Shown: positions 47,049-56,224, counted from the first letter of the stretch. The stretch: DNA of 64,000 nt from Gloeocapsopsis sp. IPPAS B-1203 (GCF_002749975.1 NZ_PEIG01000001.1:62001-126000), one strand, 5' to 3'. The notes: generated by a model not told the origin, from the letters alone. A program made the numbers and translations.

Positions 47049-47870
47049 ATGTCAGAAATAAATAGAAAACCTGTTTTTTTGACACCTAACAAAGTTCAAC
47101 CGCATTATCCTTTGTTTGTATTTTTACCTGGTATGGATGGAACTGGGAGATTGCTGCGATCGCAAACTGAAGGTTTAGAAGTTGCGTTTGATGTGCGTTG
47201 TTTATCAATTCCTCTGGATGATTTAACCAGCTGGGAAGATCTTACTCAACAAGTTGTTGATTTAATTGAGCTAGAAATTGCCAAAAATCCTCAACGACAA
47301 GTTTATTTATGTGGGGAATCATTTGGTGGTTGCCTGGCAATCAAAGTTGCACTATACTCACCACAGCTTTTTGACAAGATTATTTTAGTCAATTCAGCAT
47401 CTTCTTTTCATCGTCGCTCTTGGTATAGTTGGGTATCGCAGTTAATTAATGTCGTACCTCGTTGGTTGTTTCCCTTTGGCGCATTAGGACTTCTAGCAGT
47501 CCTCGCCTCCCTTGATAGAATTGCTCCAGCAGATCGCCAAGATATGCTTCATACAATGCGTTCTGTTCCACCAGAAACAGTTTTGTGGCGGATAACTTTG
47601 GTAAAAGAGTTTGATGTCAGTGATGTACAGTTACGCCAGTTAACTCAACCTATTTTAGTTGTTGCTAGCAAGCGCGATCGCCTCTTGCCATCTGTTGCTG
47701 AAGCACACCACCTCTGTCAAGTTTTAGATAATGTCAAAACGGTATTCTTACCTTACAGTGGACACGCTTGCTTAGTAGAAGAAGAGATTAACCTTTACGA
47801 CATTATGCAGATAGAGGATTTTCTAGATAATGCGAGTCAATCAGAATTACCGTATGTAGTTGATTATTAA
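47049..47870 (+). CDS. Alpha/beta hydrolase
   Basis: 273 residues. The nucleophile Ser lies in the elbow LCGESFGGCLA (about 91), with Asp in VVASKRDRLLP and His in LPYSGHACLVEE. The FVFLPGMDGTG oxyanion region near the N-terminus is typical of esterase/lipase/acyl-transferring hydrolases. No signal peptide; cytoplasmic or membrane-associated. Convergent with the CIA30 gene, 17 bases between stops. Substrate unknown. Confidence 0.83.
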   Translation: MSEINRKPVFLTPNKVQPHYPLFVFLPGMDGTGRLLRSQTEGLEVAFDVRCLSIPLDDLTSWEDLTQQVVDLIELEIAKNPQRQVYLCGESFGGCLAIKVALYSPQLFDKIILVNSASSFHRRSWYSWVSQLINVVPRWLFPFGALGLLAVLASLDRIAPADRQDMLHTMRSVPPETVLWRITLVKEFDVSDVQLRQLTQPILVVASKRDRLLPSVAEAHHLCQVLDNVKTVFLPYSGHACLVEEEINLYDIMQIEDFLDNASQSELPYVVDY

Positions 47871-47887
47871 AACGATAACGACGAGTG

Positions 47888-49366
47888 TTAATCGGGTTGC
47901 AAGTGAGAAAAGGAATTTCCACTAGAATTTGGAGTTTTCTCTTCTGCTTTGACTTCAAACGTTGCGTTACAAGCTTGGGGTTGTTCTAACACTTGCAAGC
48001 AAAGTTCGGCAATTGAATCGCGGCTAACCTTACCCTTAATATTGTCGCCCTGATCGAAAGTTAATGATTGTACTCCAGTTTCCTCGGTTAGAGCACAAGG
48101 ACGAATAATTGTGTAAGGAATACCACTGTGTCTTAGAGATTCTTCTCCGCGTAATTTCCAAGTTAAAATGCCACCTAGTTGATCGTTTAATCTTACCGCT
48201 GGAGGTTCTTCCTCTAAGTTAATTCCTGGGCGCCCAGGACGAGTTACTCCCGCTGAGCTAATTAAGATAAACTGTGGTAACTTAGCACCACCATAAGCTT
48301 TGATTGATTCGACTTGTAACGCAAAGCCACCAGGCGTAAACCGTGGGTTGAGTTCGCCATCATACTCAAACTTACTTAACATTAATTGCAACGAAGCAAT
48401 TCTACTTGCATCAATTGCAGGCGCATCTTTTAAGGTTTTGGCACGAAATACTGCAGTTAAATCAGCAAAGGGAATACAGACATCCATCCCAGTATTGCTA
48501 ACTGTATCGAAGGAATAGGAATAAGCTGTACCATCCCACTTAGTATCTATACGAATGAAGCACTTATAACGTTTGCCGTCACCTCTAACACGTAGTTTAA
48601 TACCTTGATAGCCAGATAAATTTAATGCTGGCTCAAAGTTTTTAGTTCTGACAGAAGCAAAGCCACCTGAATTTGCAGTAGATACATGACCAGTAAACAA
48701 TGCAGTATCTTCAACAAATCTAATTTCACTTTGACTCACACCACCCATGACAACATCATCCACTGCACCCCAAATGCGTTTTAACTCCTCGGAGGGATGT
48801 ACGAAATCAAAGATTAGCTTTTCATCAGCTGGAATTGTCGTAAGATGTTTTGCCGCTACTTCGACTAAGTTCTTGACACCTAAGTATTCTACAGCTTCTG
48901 GAGTATCGCCAACGATTTCAGGTTGGTAAAACTTGATACCTTGATTGTATTTCGCACGATCTGGGGTGTCTCCTTCCACAGGTTGAACGCGCACTGCAGT
49001 ACAACAAATAACTGCTGTGACATCTGCCATCATTTCTAAGCTGAGAGTTTCTGGCTTTGTGATGTCGCCAACATAGAGTTCAACACGATCGCCGAGTATT
49101 TCCTTTGCTTTTTCAGCATTGCGGACAAGCGATCGCACTGTGTAACCGCGATCAACAAGCCGTTGCACTACGCGCCGACCAACACCACCTGTCGCCCCAG
49201 CGACCAACACGACTCCCACTCGTTTTTCTCCTGTTGGCACTACTTGAGAATCTTGAGATCCTGGAATCAAGCGCTGTAACCACCCGATAAAAGGAATCAC
49301 CTCAAAAAAGGTAAGGGTTTGTACAAACTTACCTAAATCCCATTGAGAACGATTTGTTTGAGTCAT
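47888..49366 (-). CDS. SDR-type NAD(P)-binding protein with inserted CIA30 domain
   Basis: 492 residues. An atypical short-chain dehydrogenase domain (VGVVLVAGATGGVGRRVVQRLVDRG at about 50-74, VTAVICCTA) is interrupted by a CIA30 domain (about 190-355: WGAVDDVVMGGVSQSEI, GFASVRTKNFEPALNLSGYQGIKLRVRGDG, MDVCIPFADLTAVFRAK). The SDR fold then continues (FILISSAGVTRPGRPG, YTIIRPCALTEE). The same layout occurs in plant HCF173, which promotes psbA translation, and related cyanobacterial proteins. A chaperone-like role in photosystem biogenesis is a reasonable guess. Divergent from the MarR gene, with the shared operator between them. Confidence 0.85.
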   Translation of the reverse strand: MTQTNRSQWDLGKFVQTLTFFEVIPFIGWLQRLIPGSQDSQVVPTGEKRVGVVLVAGATGGVGRRVVQRLVDRGYTVRSLVRNAEKAKEILGDRVELYVGDITKPETLSLEMMADVTAVICCTAVRVQPVEGDTPDRAKYNQGIKFYQPEIVGDTPEAVEYLGVKNLVEVAAKHLTTIPADEKLIFDFVHPSEELKRIWGAVDDVVMGGVSQSEIRFVEDTALFTGHVSTANSGGFASVRTKNFEPALNLSGYQGIKLRVRGDGKRYKCFIRIDTKWDGTAYSYSFDTVSNTGMDVCIPFADLTAVFRAKTLKDAPAIDASRIASLQLMLSKFEYDGELNPRFTPGGFALQVESIKAYGGAKLPQFILISSAGVTRPGRPGINLEEEPPAVRLNDQLGGILTWKLRGEESLRHSGIPYTIIRPCALTEETGVQSLTFDQGDNIKGKVSRDSIAELCLQVLEQPQACNATFEVKAEEKTPNSSGNSFSHLQPD

Positions 49367-49452
49367 AGTTAACGTCCTCTTTGCTGTTTTTAGTCTAACT
49401 GTTTGTACACGAGTCAGGGTTTAATCATGTTTTACCTCATTACCAATTTGCT

Positions 49453-49481
49453 TGACACTTCAAACAAGTGTATATACACTT
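49453..49481 (+). promoter_or_regulatory. MarR promoter with overlapping palindromic operator
   Basis: TTGACA at 49453-49458 and TACACT at 49475-49480 (16-base spacing) form a plausible promoter. The perfect 16-bp palindrome AAGTGTATATACACTT occupies 49466-49481 and overlaps its -10 region, seven bases before the ATG at 49488. This is the position expected of an autorepression site, and it also lies 99 bases upstream of the divergent CIA30 gene. Confidence 0.75.
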
Positions 49482-49487
49482 AAATTT

Positions 49488-49931
49488 ATGCAAGACCAAT
49501 CAATCAAAACCGTTGCTACTGAGTGCACCTGCTTAAATCTGCGCAAAGCATCGCGTGTTATTACGCAATTGTTCGATCAAGCGCTACAACCGAGTGGAAT
49601 TTTGGCAAATCAGTTTACACTGCTAGCCGCCCTCAGCCTTGCAGAAAGTGTATCAATTACGCGCTTAGCGCAAGAGTTGGTGATGGATCGAACAACACTA
49701 ACACGCAATCTTAAACCCTTAGAACGCCAAGGTTTGATTCGCATTGAACCAGGTCAAGATCAGCGAGTGCGAGTTGTGAGTTTAACCGAAAAAGGTCAAG
49801 CAGCTTTAGTCAAAGCACTTCCGTTATGGAAACAAGCACAAACTAAGGTCATTGAGGAATTGGGTCAAGACCGTTGGCAGGCGTTATTATCCAATTTGTC
49901 TGACACAGTATCCTTACTCCGCGAAAGTTAA
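49488..49931 (+). CDS. MarR-family transcriptional regulator
   Basis: 147 residues from the ATG at 49488; the frame opens 12 codons earlier at a TTG inside the promoter, which I reject. Winged helix-turn-helix: FTLLAALSLAESVSITRLAQELVMDRTTLTRNLKPLERQGLIRI then the wing DQRVRVVSLTEKGQAAL. MarR proteins bind palindromic DNA as dimers and release it on ligand binding. Identical GTGTATATACACTT palindromes lie upstream of this gene and between it and the next gene, so it probably controls both. The transcript may be almost leaderless. Confidence 0.9.
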   Translation: MQDQSIKTVATECTCLNLRKASRVITQLFDQALQPSGILANQFTLLAALSLAESVSITRLAQELVMDRTTLTRNLKPLERQGLIRIEPGQDQRVRVVSLTEKGQAALVKALPLWKQAQTKVIEELGQDRWQALLSNLSDTVSLLRES

Positions 49932-49948
49932 TTTTTTTGAAAAACTGC

Positions 49949-49963
49949 GTGTATATACACTTA
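49949..49963 (+). promoter_or_regulatory. Second copy of the MarR palindrome
   Basis: CGTGTATATACACTT repeats 14 bases of the operator at 49466-49481 (GTGTATATACAC palindrome, 49950-49961, with the same right flank). It lies 26 bases before the start of the downstream membrane protein at 49987 and 18 bases after the MarR stop. Confidence 0.75.
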
Positions 49964-49986
49964 ATTATCAAGGAGTTCAGGTGAAA

Positions 49987-50574
49987 ATGAGTCAACATTC
50001 AATTACCCAGCGCTGGTTCTTTCTTGTGCTGTCACTTTGGGGAAGTGCGGTTTCACTAGGAGGGTACTATGGTTTTTTCTCCAAGATTGACTTAATTTGG
50101 ATTGCGCTACTCGTAGTGACGGGAATAACAATTCCAGTTGCAGTGTACTACTTCAACGTAGATTTTCATACTTACATTCAATCGCTCGATTTGAAGTATT
50201 TAACCGTTTTCCACCTATGGCGGATTCCGGCTGGGCTGTGGTTTTTGTATTGTGGAAGTCAAAATCTGCTTCCAGAAAGGTTTGTAAATAATGCTGGTTA
50301 TGGTGACTTAGCTGTAGGGTTATTAGTCCCTGTAGTTCTCTTACTAAGATTTCGCGGTAAGTATACGATGTTTCACATTTTTAGTGTCTTAGACTTTGCG
50401 ATCGCCGTAGGCACAGGTTTAACATTTAATTTATTGCAAGTACCACTAATGGAGAATATCGCGACATTTCCAACAGTGATGATTCCGCTTTTTGGCGTTT
50501 GTATTACTGGCGCACTCAGTATCATGACTTTAGATCGACTGATTGGGAAAAGGCGATCGCTTTTAGCAACCTAA
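49987..50574 (+). CDS. Conserved membrane protein, likely MarR-controlled
   Basis: 195 residues from the ATG at 49987, with AAGGAG at 49971-49976. About six hydrophobic segments (WFFLVLSLWGSAVSLGGYYGFF, LIWIALLVVTGITIPVAVYYF, LWFLYCGSQNLLP, GDLAVGLLVPVVLLL, FAIAVGTGLTF, MIPLFGVCITGALSIM). I do not recognise a named family. Since a regulator operator sits just upstream, its level should follow the MarR ligand; such pairs often handle a toxic compound or envelope stress. Confidence 0.7.
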   Translation: MSQHSITQRWFFLVLSLWGSAVSLGGYYGFFSKIDLIWIALLVVTGITIPVAVYYFNVDFHTYIQSLDLKYLTVFHLWRIPAGLWFLYCGSQNLLPERFVNNAGYGDLAVGLLVPVVLLLRFRGKYTMFHIFSVLDFAIAVGTGLTFNLLQVPLMENIATFPTVMIPLFGVCITGALSIMTLDRLIGKRRSLLAT

Positions 50575-50668
50575 TCACAATCCCATCGCCCTGTAACTTG
50601 CTATTCGTAAATAGGGCGTTTTTGCCTGTTAAGATGTAACTGATTCACATATTTATAAATCGTCAATC

Positions 50669-51547
50669 GTGACTGTTAAGCCAGACTGGTTGCGAGTCAA
50701 AGCGCCTCAATGGGAGCGTGTTGGCAGCGTTAAAGAAATTTTACGGGATTTAGCACTCAATACGGTGTGTGAAGAAGCCTCTTGCCCAAATATTGGCGAG
50801 TGTTTCAACGCGGGTACTGCAACATTTTTAATTATGGGACCAGCGTGTACCCGTGCGTGTCCGTATTGCGATATAGATTTTGAGAAAAAGCCTAAAGCCC
50901 TCGATCCTACTGAACCGGAACGACTTGCAGAAGCAGTACGCCGGATGCGACTGAATCATGTTGTGATTACCTCGGTGAATCGCGATGATTTACTTGATGG
51001 TGGGGCATCACAGTTTGTAAGGTGTATTAAAGCAATTCGCGAAGTGTCGCCACAAACGACGATTGAAGTACTCATTCCTGATTTGTGTGGCAACTGGGAT
51101 GCTTTAGAGATAATTTTACAAGCGCAACCAGAGGTATTAAATCATAATACAGAAACGATACCTCGGCTGTATCGACGAGTACGTCCGCAGGGAAATTACG
51201 ATCGCACTTTAGAATTACTGCGTCGTTCTCGCGATCTAGCTCCTTGGGTTTATACTAAATCAGGTTTGATGGTTGGGCTAGGAGAAACTGACGCGGAAAT
51301 TCGCGCTGTAATGGAAGCTCTCCGCGCTGTTGATTGCGATATTCTGACACTAGGACAATATCTACAACCGAGTCAGAAACACCTGAATGTTGCTCAGTTC
51401 GTTACGCCAGAACAGTTTGATGCTTGGAAACAGTTTGGCGAAGAGTTAGGTTTTCTGCAAGTTGTCTCTTCCCCCTTAACTCGCAGTTCTTATCATGCAG
51501 AACAAGTCAGAGAATTGATGCAACGCTATCCACGTAGTCGATTTTAG
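50669..51547 (+). CDS. lipA: Lipoyl synthase
   Basis: Radical-SAM enzyme that inserts two sulfurs into octanoyl-protein. 292 residues. The auxiliary cluster cysteines [12 protein letters not shown] (34, 39, 45) and radical-SAM cysteines CTRACPYC (60, 64, 67) are intact, and the C-terminal [10 protein letters not shown] holds the conserved RSSY serine. Start GTG at 50669. Ends three bases before the gpsA start. Confidence 0.96.
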   Translation: MTVKPDWLRVKAPQWERVGSVKEILRDLALNTVCEEASCPNIGECFNAGTATFLIMGPACTRACPYCDIDFEKKPKALDPTEPERLAEAVRRMRLNHVVITSVNRDDLLDGGASQFVRCIKAIREVSPQTTIEVLIPDLCGNWDALEIILQAQPEVLNHNTETIPRLYRRVRPQGNYDRTLELLRRSRDLAPWVYTKSGLMVGLGETDAEIRAVMEALRAVDCDILTLGQYLQPSQKHLNVAQFVTPEQFDAWKQFGEELGFLQVVSSPLTRSSYHAEQVRELMQRYPRSRF

Positions 51548-51550
51548 TTA

Positions 51551-52519
51551 GTGATTAGTAGTGAGTTTGATTTCTCCACAGATAATGGGAGAATTCCTCC
51601 AAAATTAATTGCAGTTTTGGGTGCTGGTGCTTGGGGTTCAACTTTGGCAGACCTCGCATCTGCAACAGGGCATAATGTGCGTTTATGGTCGCGTCATCTT
51701 GACCGTAGTCTAGCAGAAACCGTTGAAGGTGTAGATATTATCGTTTCGGCAATTTCGATGAAAGGCGTGCGATCGGTTGTCGAACAAATTCAATCTTTAC
51801 CATTTGCACCAGAAACAATTTTTCTGACAGCGACTAAAGGTTTAGAACCAACAACGACTTTAACTCCAGCACAAATTTGGCAAGCTACATTTCCCCACCA
51901 TCCAATTGTCGTTCTTTGCGGTCCCAATTTATCAAAAGAAGTTCAGCAAGGTTTGCCTGCTGCAACGGTTGTAGCAAGTACAAATATTACTGCAGCAGAA
52001 GTTGTGCAAACGGTGTTTTCTTCTAGTCGGTTTCGTGTTTATACCAATACTGATCCGATTGGAGTAGAACTCGGTGGGACAATCAAGAATGTCATTGCGA
52101 TCGCCGCTGGTGTCTGTGACGGCTTACATTTGGGAACAAACGCTAAAGCTGCGCTTGTGACACGGGGACTTACTGAAATTATTCGGATTGGTGTTGCTTG
52201 GGGTGCAAAAATTGAAACTTTTTACGGTTTATCAGGATTAGGAGATCTACTTGCAACGTGTAATAGTCCTTTAAGTCGTAACTACCAAGTTGGTTATCAG
52301 CTAGCGCAAGGTAAAACTTTAGCAGAAATTCTCGAACATCTAGAGGGAACAGCCGAGGGTGTGAACACGACGCAAGTTTTAATCAAAAAAGCGCATCAGC
52401 AACACATTTCTGTACCAATTACAACTCAAGTTTACAGATTATTACAAGCAGAAATTACACCACGACAAGCATTAGAAGAATTGATGTTACGCGATATCAA
52501 ACCAGAATATAACTTTTGA
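51551..52519 (+). CDS. gpsA: NAD(P)-dependent glycerol-3-phosphate dehydrogenase
   Basis: Makes sn-glycerol 3-phosphate for lipids. 322 residues; NAD-binding IAVLGAGAWGSTLADLAS (20-37), VLCGPNLSKEVQQGLPAA, the catalytic-lysine helix GGTIKNVIAIAAGVCDGLHLG and GLSGLGDLLATC. The N-terminus has about 18 extra residues before the fold; GTG at 51551 lies almost directly on the lipA stop. A tract between WSRHL and VEGVDIIV is short compared with the E. coli enzyme, as in other cyanobacteria. Confidence 0.93.
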   Translation: MISSEFDFSTDNGRIPPKLIAVLGAGAWGSTLADLASATGHNVRLWSRHLDRSLAETVEGVDIIVSAISMKGVRSVVEQIQSLPFAPETIFLTATKGLEPTTTLTPAQIWQATFPHHPIVVLCGPNLSKEVQQGLPAATVVASTNITAAEVVQTVFSSSRFRVYTNTDPIGVELGGTIKNVIAIAAGVCDGLHLGTNAKAALVTRGLTEIIRIGVAWGAKIETFYGLSGLGDLLATCNSPLSRNYQVGYQLAQGKTLAEILEHLEGTAEGVNTTQVLIKKAHQQHISVPITTQVYRLLQAEITPRQALEELMLRDIKPEYNF

Positions 52520-52575
52520 GAATTGCAATGATATCTGTCAAAACAGCTTGCTTGATTCAATTATCTGCGATCGCA

Positions 52576-52935
52576 CTACAAATCTTCATTCGATAGCGGA
52601 GGTAACAAAGGTTCTAGCTGAGTCAACAGCCTCACAAGTTCTGAGTTGACGATATTCTAGAGAATATCTTGTTGAATCTCATCGTAGCGATGAATAAGAA
52701 TGTTTCGTAAGCCGACAATCCTGCGCCAGTCAATTTCTGAATGTGTGCATCGAAAAGCTTCAGATACTCTACCTGCTGCTTCGCCAAGAATTTCTAGTTG
52801 TCTCTCTACTGCACTTTGAATTAACAAGCTTTCCTGATAGTTCTCAAAAGAGAGGTTAGCAGTAAATTCCTGGATGCGACGAACTGCCGATATCATATCC
52901 CAGAGTGCAGCAGCATCACGGTTGCTTGCTTGCAT
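52576..52935 (-). pseudogene. hepT-like HEPN toxin gene interrupted by an amber codon
   Basis: HepT/DUF86 family. The HEPN domain starts MQASNRDAAALWDMISAVRRIQEF and holds the RX4HXY motif (Arg77, His82, Tyr84 in RNILIHRY) whose Tyr is modified by MntA. The frame stops at TAG (52659-52657) after 92 codons. It then continues without a shift for 26 sense codons (NIVNSELVRLLTQLEPLLPP and on) to TAG at 52578-52576. The continuation is the expected C-terminal helix of HepT, where family members have Trp at the TAG position, so TGG to TAG is the likely change. Overlaps mntA by 20 bases. Truncated, possibly still folded. Confidence 0.85.
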
Positions 52936-53257
52936 AAATCACCTGGTGAGTTTTCAAAATCTCAGATCTACGATAGGGATTTTTTAATCCGCGTTTATCT
53001 ACTAAATCCACTTTTCGTTGAAACATCGTTTCAAGCTCTTGCTGCATGTCTAGCCAGTCAAACAAACTCCAACCATGATGAGGAGCTAGTGTTATTAAAA
53101 CATCAACGTCGCTATCAAATCGAAAGTCATCGCGTAAAACTGAGCCAAACAAAGCAAACTCAACAATTTTCCATCGCTGACAGTAATCGGCAATTTGTGA
53201 TGGTGAAGCCTGAAGACGCTCACTAATTATAGTTATAGTTTGGATTGCTGTAGTCAT
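52916..53257 (-). CDS. MntA-like nucleotidyltransferase antitoxin
   Basis: 113 residues, minimal nucleotidyltransferase with GSVLRDDFRFDSDVDVLI (about 38-55), the GSX10DXD motif for ATP and metal. In HEPN/MNT pairs this protein AMPylates the Tyr of HepT and blocks the RNase. It is first of the pair, with 20-base overlap to hepT. The protein looks complete while its partner is interrupted, so it may be the surviving half of a decaying module. Confidence 0.88.
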   Translation of the reverse strand: MTTAIQTITIISERLQASPSQIADYCQRWKIVEFALFGSVLRDDFRFDSDVDVLITLAPHHGWSLFDWLDMQQELETMFQRKVDLVDKRGLKNPYRRSEILKTHQVIYASKQP

Positions 53258-53419
53258 TATCTCTTTATTTACTTAAAGTACTTAAAGTTATATGCATTAT
53301 CTGCTTAGTCTTTGCCATCACTCGGATTAACTTCCCATAGGCAAATAATGTAGTGTTTTGTGTTGCCAAGAAGTACTAATGGTAAATGGCTTATATAGAG
53401 CGGGATTATTAGGCTGCGC

Positions 53420-53848
53420 TTATTGCAGCACTTTTTTTAAGAAGAATCGGCTGTGTCCTTCCGGAAAGTCTGGTAGCTCACCAAACACAGTGTATCCAAG
53501 TTTTTGATAAAACTCTGGTGCTTGAAAGCTAAACGTATCTAAATAGGCATATTGACAGCCGCGCTTAACTGCTTCCTGCTCCGCAGCAGCTAGAAGAGAG
53601 GTACCGCAACCTCCTCCTCGGTAAGTTTCATTTATCCAAAAAACATCAACATACAACCACTGCCAATATGTTGAGCCAACTAAACCACCAACTAAGTTAT
53701 CATCTTCATCTCTTAAGAACACAGTTAATTGCCGAAAATTGCCGTCACCAGCACAACGACTGTTGAATTGGATCAATTGTTGAACAATAAATTCAGTCTC
53801 ATCATGCTTTGGTTGCTCGGCTATCTCCATCTTGAGTTGTGGCTTCAT
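53420..53848 (-). CDS. GNAT-family N-acetyltransferase
   Basis: About 142 residues from ATG 53848; a GTG 15 codons earlier and an ATG six codons later are alternatives, none with a good ribosome binding site. The GNAT fold is recognised by LVGGLVGSTYWQWLYVDVFWINETYRGGGCGTSLLAAAEQEAVKRG, where RGGGCGTS is the acetyl-CoA pyrophosphate loop, and the final FYQKLGYTVFGELPDFPEGH. Acceptor unknown. Confidence 0.83.
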   Translation of the reverse strand: MKPQLKMEIAEQPKHDETEFIVQQLIQFNSRCAGDGNFRQLTVFLRDEDDNLVGGLVGSTYWQWLYVDVFWINETYRGGGCGTSLLAAAEQEAVKRGCQYAYLDTFSFQAPEFYQKLGYTVFGELPDFPEGHSRFFLKKVLQ

Positions 53849-54258
53849 CGCAATTTCTGGTGTACGCAAAAGCTTTCCCCATTGTAGAATCACCGCAATC
53901 GCCCGATTGACATCTCAAAAAAAGCGATCGCTTCTGCATGTTAGTGTCTTCATTCTATGCATAGACGAAAACCAATGTAAATCATTGACTTAAGTTGATA
54001 GTTAGTGAGTAGTATCCATAAAAATCAATGATTACGATTAATAAACTTCACAATAGACAATACTAATAAACAAAAGTTATAGAAACTATCGTAGATTCCA
54101 CTGAAGCAATAATTTATTTTTAACCCTCAAAAAGTTAAAATTTTATTTAGATCAAATAACTAAATAACGAAAGCATCACTTAGTACTATTGCAGTTTCAT
54201 AAGCATCATGCTTTAGAGTGAAAATTTTTAGTCGTTTCGAGAATTAAAGGTAATTCCA
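53849..54258. other. 410-bp leader region of the CO2-uptake operon
   Basis: Contains the inverted repeat CAATG-TAAAT-CATTG (53973-53987) directly followed by TTGACTTAAGTTGAT, and a further TCAATGATTACGATTAAT at 54025-54042. Sites of this general form (TCAATG and ATCAAT half-sites) are recognised by the LysR-type regulator CcmR/NdhR in other cyanobacteria, but the spacings differ, so assignment is tentative. Confidence 0.45.
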
Positions 54259-56145
54259 ATGGAATTTCTTATCCAGAGTGTCTGGGTTGTACCTTGCTAT
54301 GCCTTAATTGGCGGTCTTTTGGCTGTACCTTGGTCGCCAGGAATACTACGGCGTACGGGACCAAGACCCGCAGGATATGTCAATTTTATAATGACATTTC
54401 TGGCATTTTTACATAGCTTACTTAGCTTGCCAGCAACTTGGCATCAACCACCCCAACAAATATTTATACCTTGGTTGAATACTGCGGGTTTAGATTTAAC
54501 GATCGCAATAGAAGTCTCTTCAGTTAGCGTCGCAGCACTTGTTGTTATTACTGGTATCAATGTACTAGCGCAAGTTTACGGCTTTGGCTACATGGAAATG
54601 GACTGGGGTTGGGCAAGGTTTTATTCCCTACTCGGTTTATTTGAAGCTGGATTATGTGCCTTAGTATTGTGCAACTCGTTATTTTTCAGCTACGTACTCT
54701 TGGAAATCCTCACTTTAGGAACTTATCTGTTGGTGGGTTTATGGTTTAGCCAACCGTTGGTAGTTACAGGTGCAAGAGATGCCTTCTTGACAAAGCGTGT
54801 CGGTGACTTATTTCTATTGATGGGAGTGTTGGCGCTGCTACCTCTTGCAGGAACTTGGAACTTTACCGAACTTGCAACTTGGGCGGCTACTGCAAACGTC
54901 GATCCGACAGTGATAACACTTATTGGTCTAGCATTAATTGCCGGTCCAATGGGTAAATGCGCGCAGTTTCCGTTGCATCTATGGTTAGATGAAGCAATGG
55001 AAGGACCTGTTCCTAGCACAATCTTACGGAATTCAGTCGTTGTCGCTAGTGGTGCTTGGGTATTAATTAAATTACAACCCGTATTAGCGCTATCCCCTGT
55101 TGTCATGTCTGCATTGGTAGGGATTGGTGCAGTGACTGCGGTTGGTGGTTCTTTAATTGCGATCGCCCAAATCGATATCAAGCGCTGCCTATCATATTCA
55201 GTTAGTGCATACATGGGCTTGGTTTTTATTGCCGTTGGTACACAACAGAGTGAAGCGGCGTTGTTATTGGTACTAACTCATGCTGTAGCGTCTGCGCTGT
55301 TGGTGATGAGTACGGGTGCAATTGTTTGGAATAGTGTCACCCAAGATGTGACGCAACTCGGTGGCTTGTGGTCGCGTCGTCCTGTGTCTGGTATGGCTTT
55401 TATTGTCGGTACGTTAGGGTTAATTGGTTTTCCACCACTAGGTAGTTTTTGGGCATTACTCAAACTTGCATCTGCGCTATGGGAAACACAACCCTGGCTA
55501 GTGGGAGTCATTATCGTCGTCAATGCTTTAACCGCATTTAGTTTAACTCGTGAGTTCGGTTTGGTATTTGGTGGTAGATCTAAGCAAATGAGTGAGCGAT
55601 CGCCAGAAATTCATTGGCCTATGGCATTACCTATGATTATCTTGCTCGCTTTCACGTTACATCTTCCTTTAGTATTACAAAGCTTATCACTGTTACCTAG
55701 TTGGGAACTACTCAATAAAGATGTAGCTTTACTCTTAATTTGGTCGAGTATCTTTGGCTGTAGCATCGGTGGTTTGATCTACCTTGGTAATACAATTACT
55801 AAACCAGTACGTCTGCCGTGGAAAGGTTTGCAAGACCTCATTGCTTATGATTTTTATACACCAAATCTCTACCGTCTCAGCATTGTTTTTAGTGTTGATT
55901 TAATTTCAAAAATCACTGATATTGTTGACCGCTTTGTTGTCGATGGCATTGTTAACTTAGTTGGATTGATTTCAATCTTTGGTGGAGAAGGATTGAAGTA
56001 CAGTACTTCTGGTCAAACACAATTTTATGCTTTTACTGTGTTACTGGGTGTAGGTTTATTTGGAGTTTTGATGAGTTGGCAATTTTGGGGAGATCAGTTT
56101 TTGAACTTGATGTATTCATATATTTCCTTAATTCTCAATTTCTGA
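54259..56145 (+). CDS. NDH-1 membrane subunit NdhF, CO2-uptake type (NdhF3/NdhF4)
   Basis: Antiporter-like subunit of NDH-1. 628 residues, about 16 membrane helices; core LVVTGARDAFLTKRVGDLFLLMG, KCAQFPLHLWLDEAMEGPVPSTILRNS and IDIKRCLSYSVSAYMGL with conserved charged residues. The start MEFLIQSVWVVPCYALIGGLLAVPWSPG and RTGPRPAGYVN mark the F3/F4 branch used in CO2-hydrating complexes (NDH-1MS, MS'), not respiratory NdhF1. Followed by ndhD and cup genes. Which branch, F3 (inducible) or F4 (constitutive), is not settled; length of the cup product favours F3. Confidence 0.88.
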   Translation: MEFLIQSVWVVPCYALIGGLLAVPWSPGILRRTGPRPAGYVNFIMTFLAFLHSLLSLPATWHQPPQQIFIPWLNTAGLDLTIAIEVSSVSVAALVVITGINVLAQVYGFGYMEMDWGWARFYSLLGLFEAGLCALVLCNSLFFSYVLLEILTLGTYLLVGLWFSQPLVVTGARDAFLTKRVGDLFLLMGVLALLPLAGTWNFTELATWAATANVDPTVITLIGLALIAGPMGKCAQFPLHLWLDEAMEGPVPSTILRNSVVVASGAWVLIKLQPVLALSPVVMSALVGIGAVTAVGGSLIAIAQIDIKRCLSYSVSAYMGLVFIAVGTQQSEAALLLVLTHAVASALLVMSTGAIVWNSVTQDVTQLGGLWSRRPVSGMAFIVGTLGLIGFPPLGSFWALLKLASALWETQPWLVGVIIVVNALTAFSLTREFGLVFGGRSKQMSERSPEIHWPMALPMIILLAFTLHLPLVLQSLSLLPSWELLNKDVALLLIWSSIFGCSIGGLIYLGNTITKPVRLPWKGLQDLIAYDFYTPNLYRLSIVFSVDLISKITDIVDRFVVDGIVNLVGLISIFGGEGLKYSTSGQTQFYAFTVLLGVGLFGVLMSWQFWGDQFLNLMYSYISLILNF

Positions 56146-56224
56146 GTTCTATTATGTATCTGCAGACATCTTGTCTGCAACAAAACTAGAAAAACATCAT
56201 CAAAAATTTTAAGGTAAATATCTT

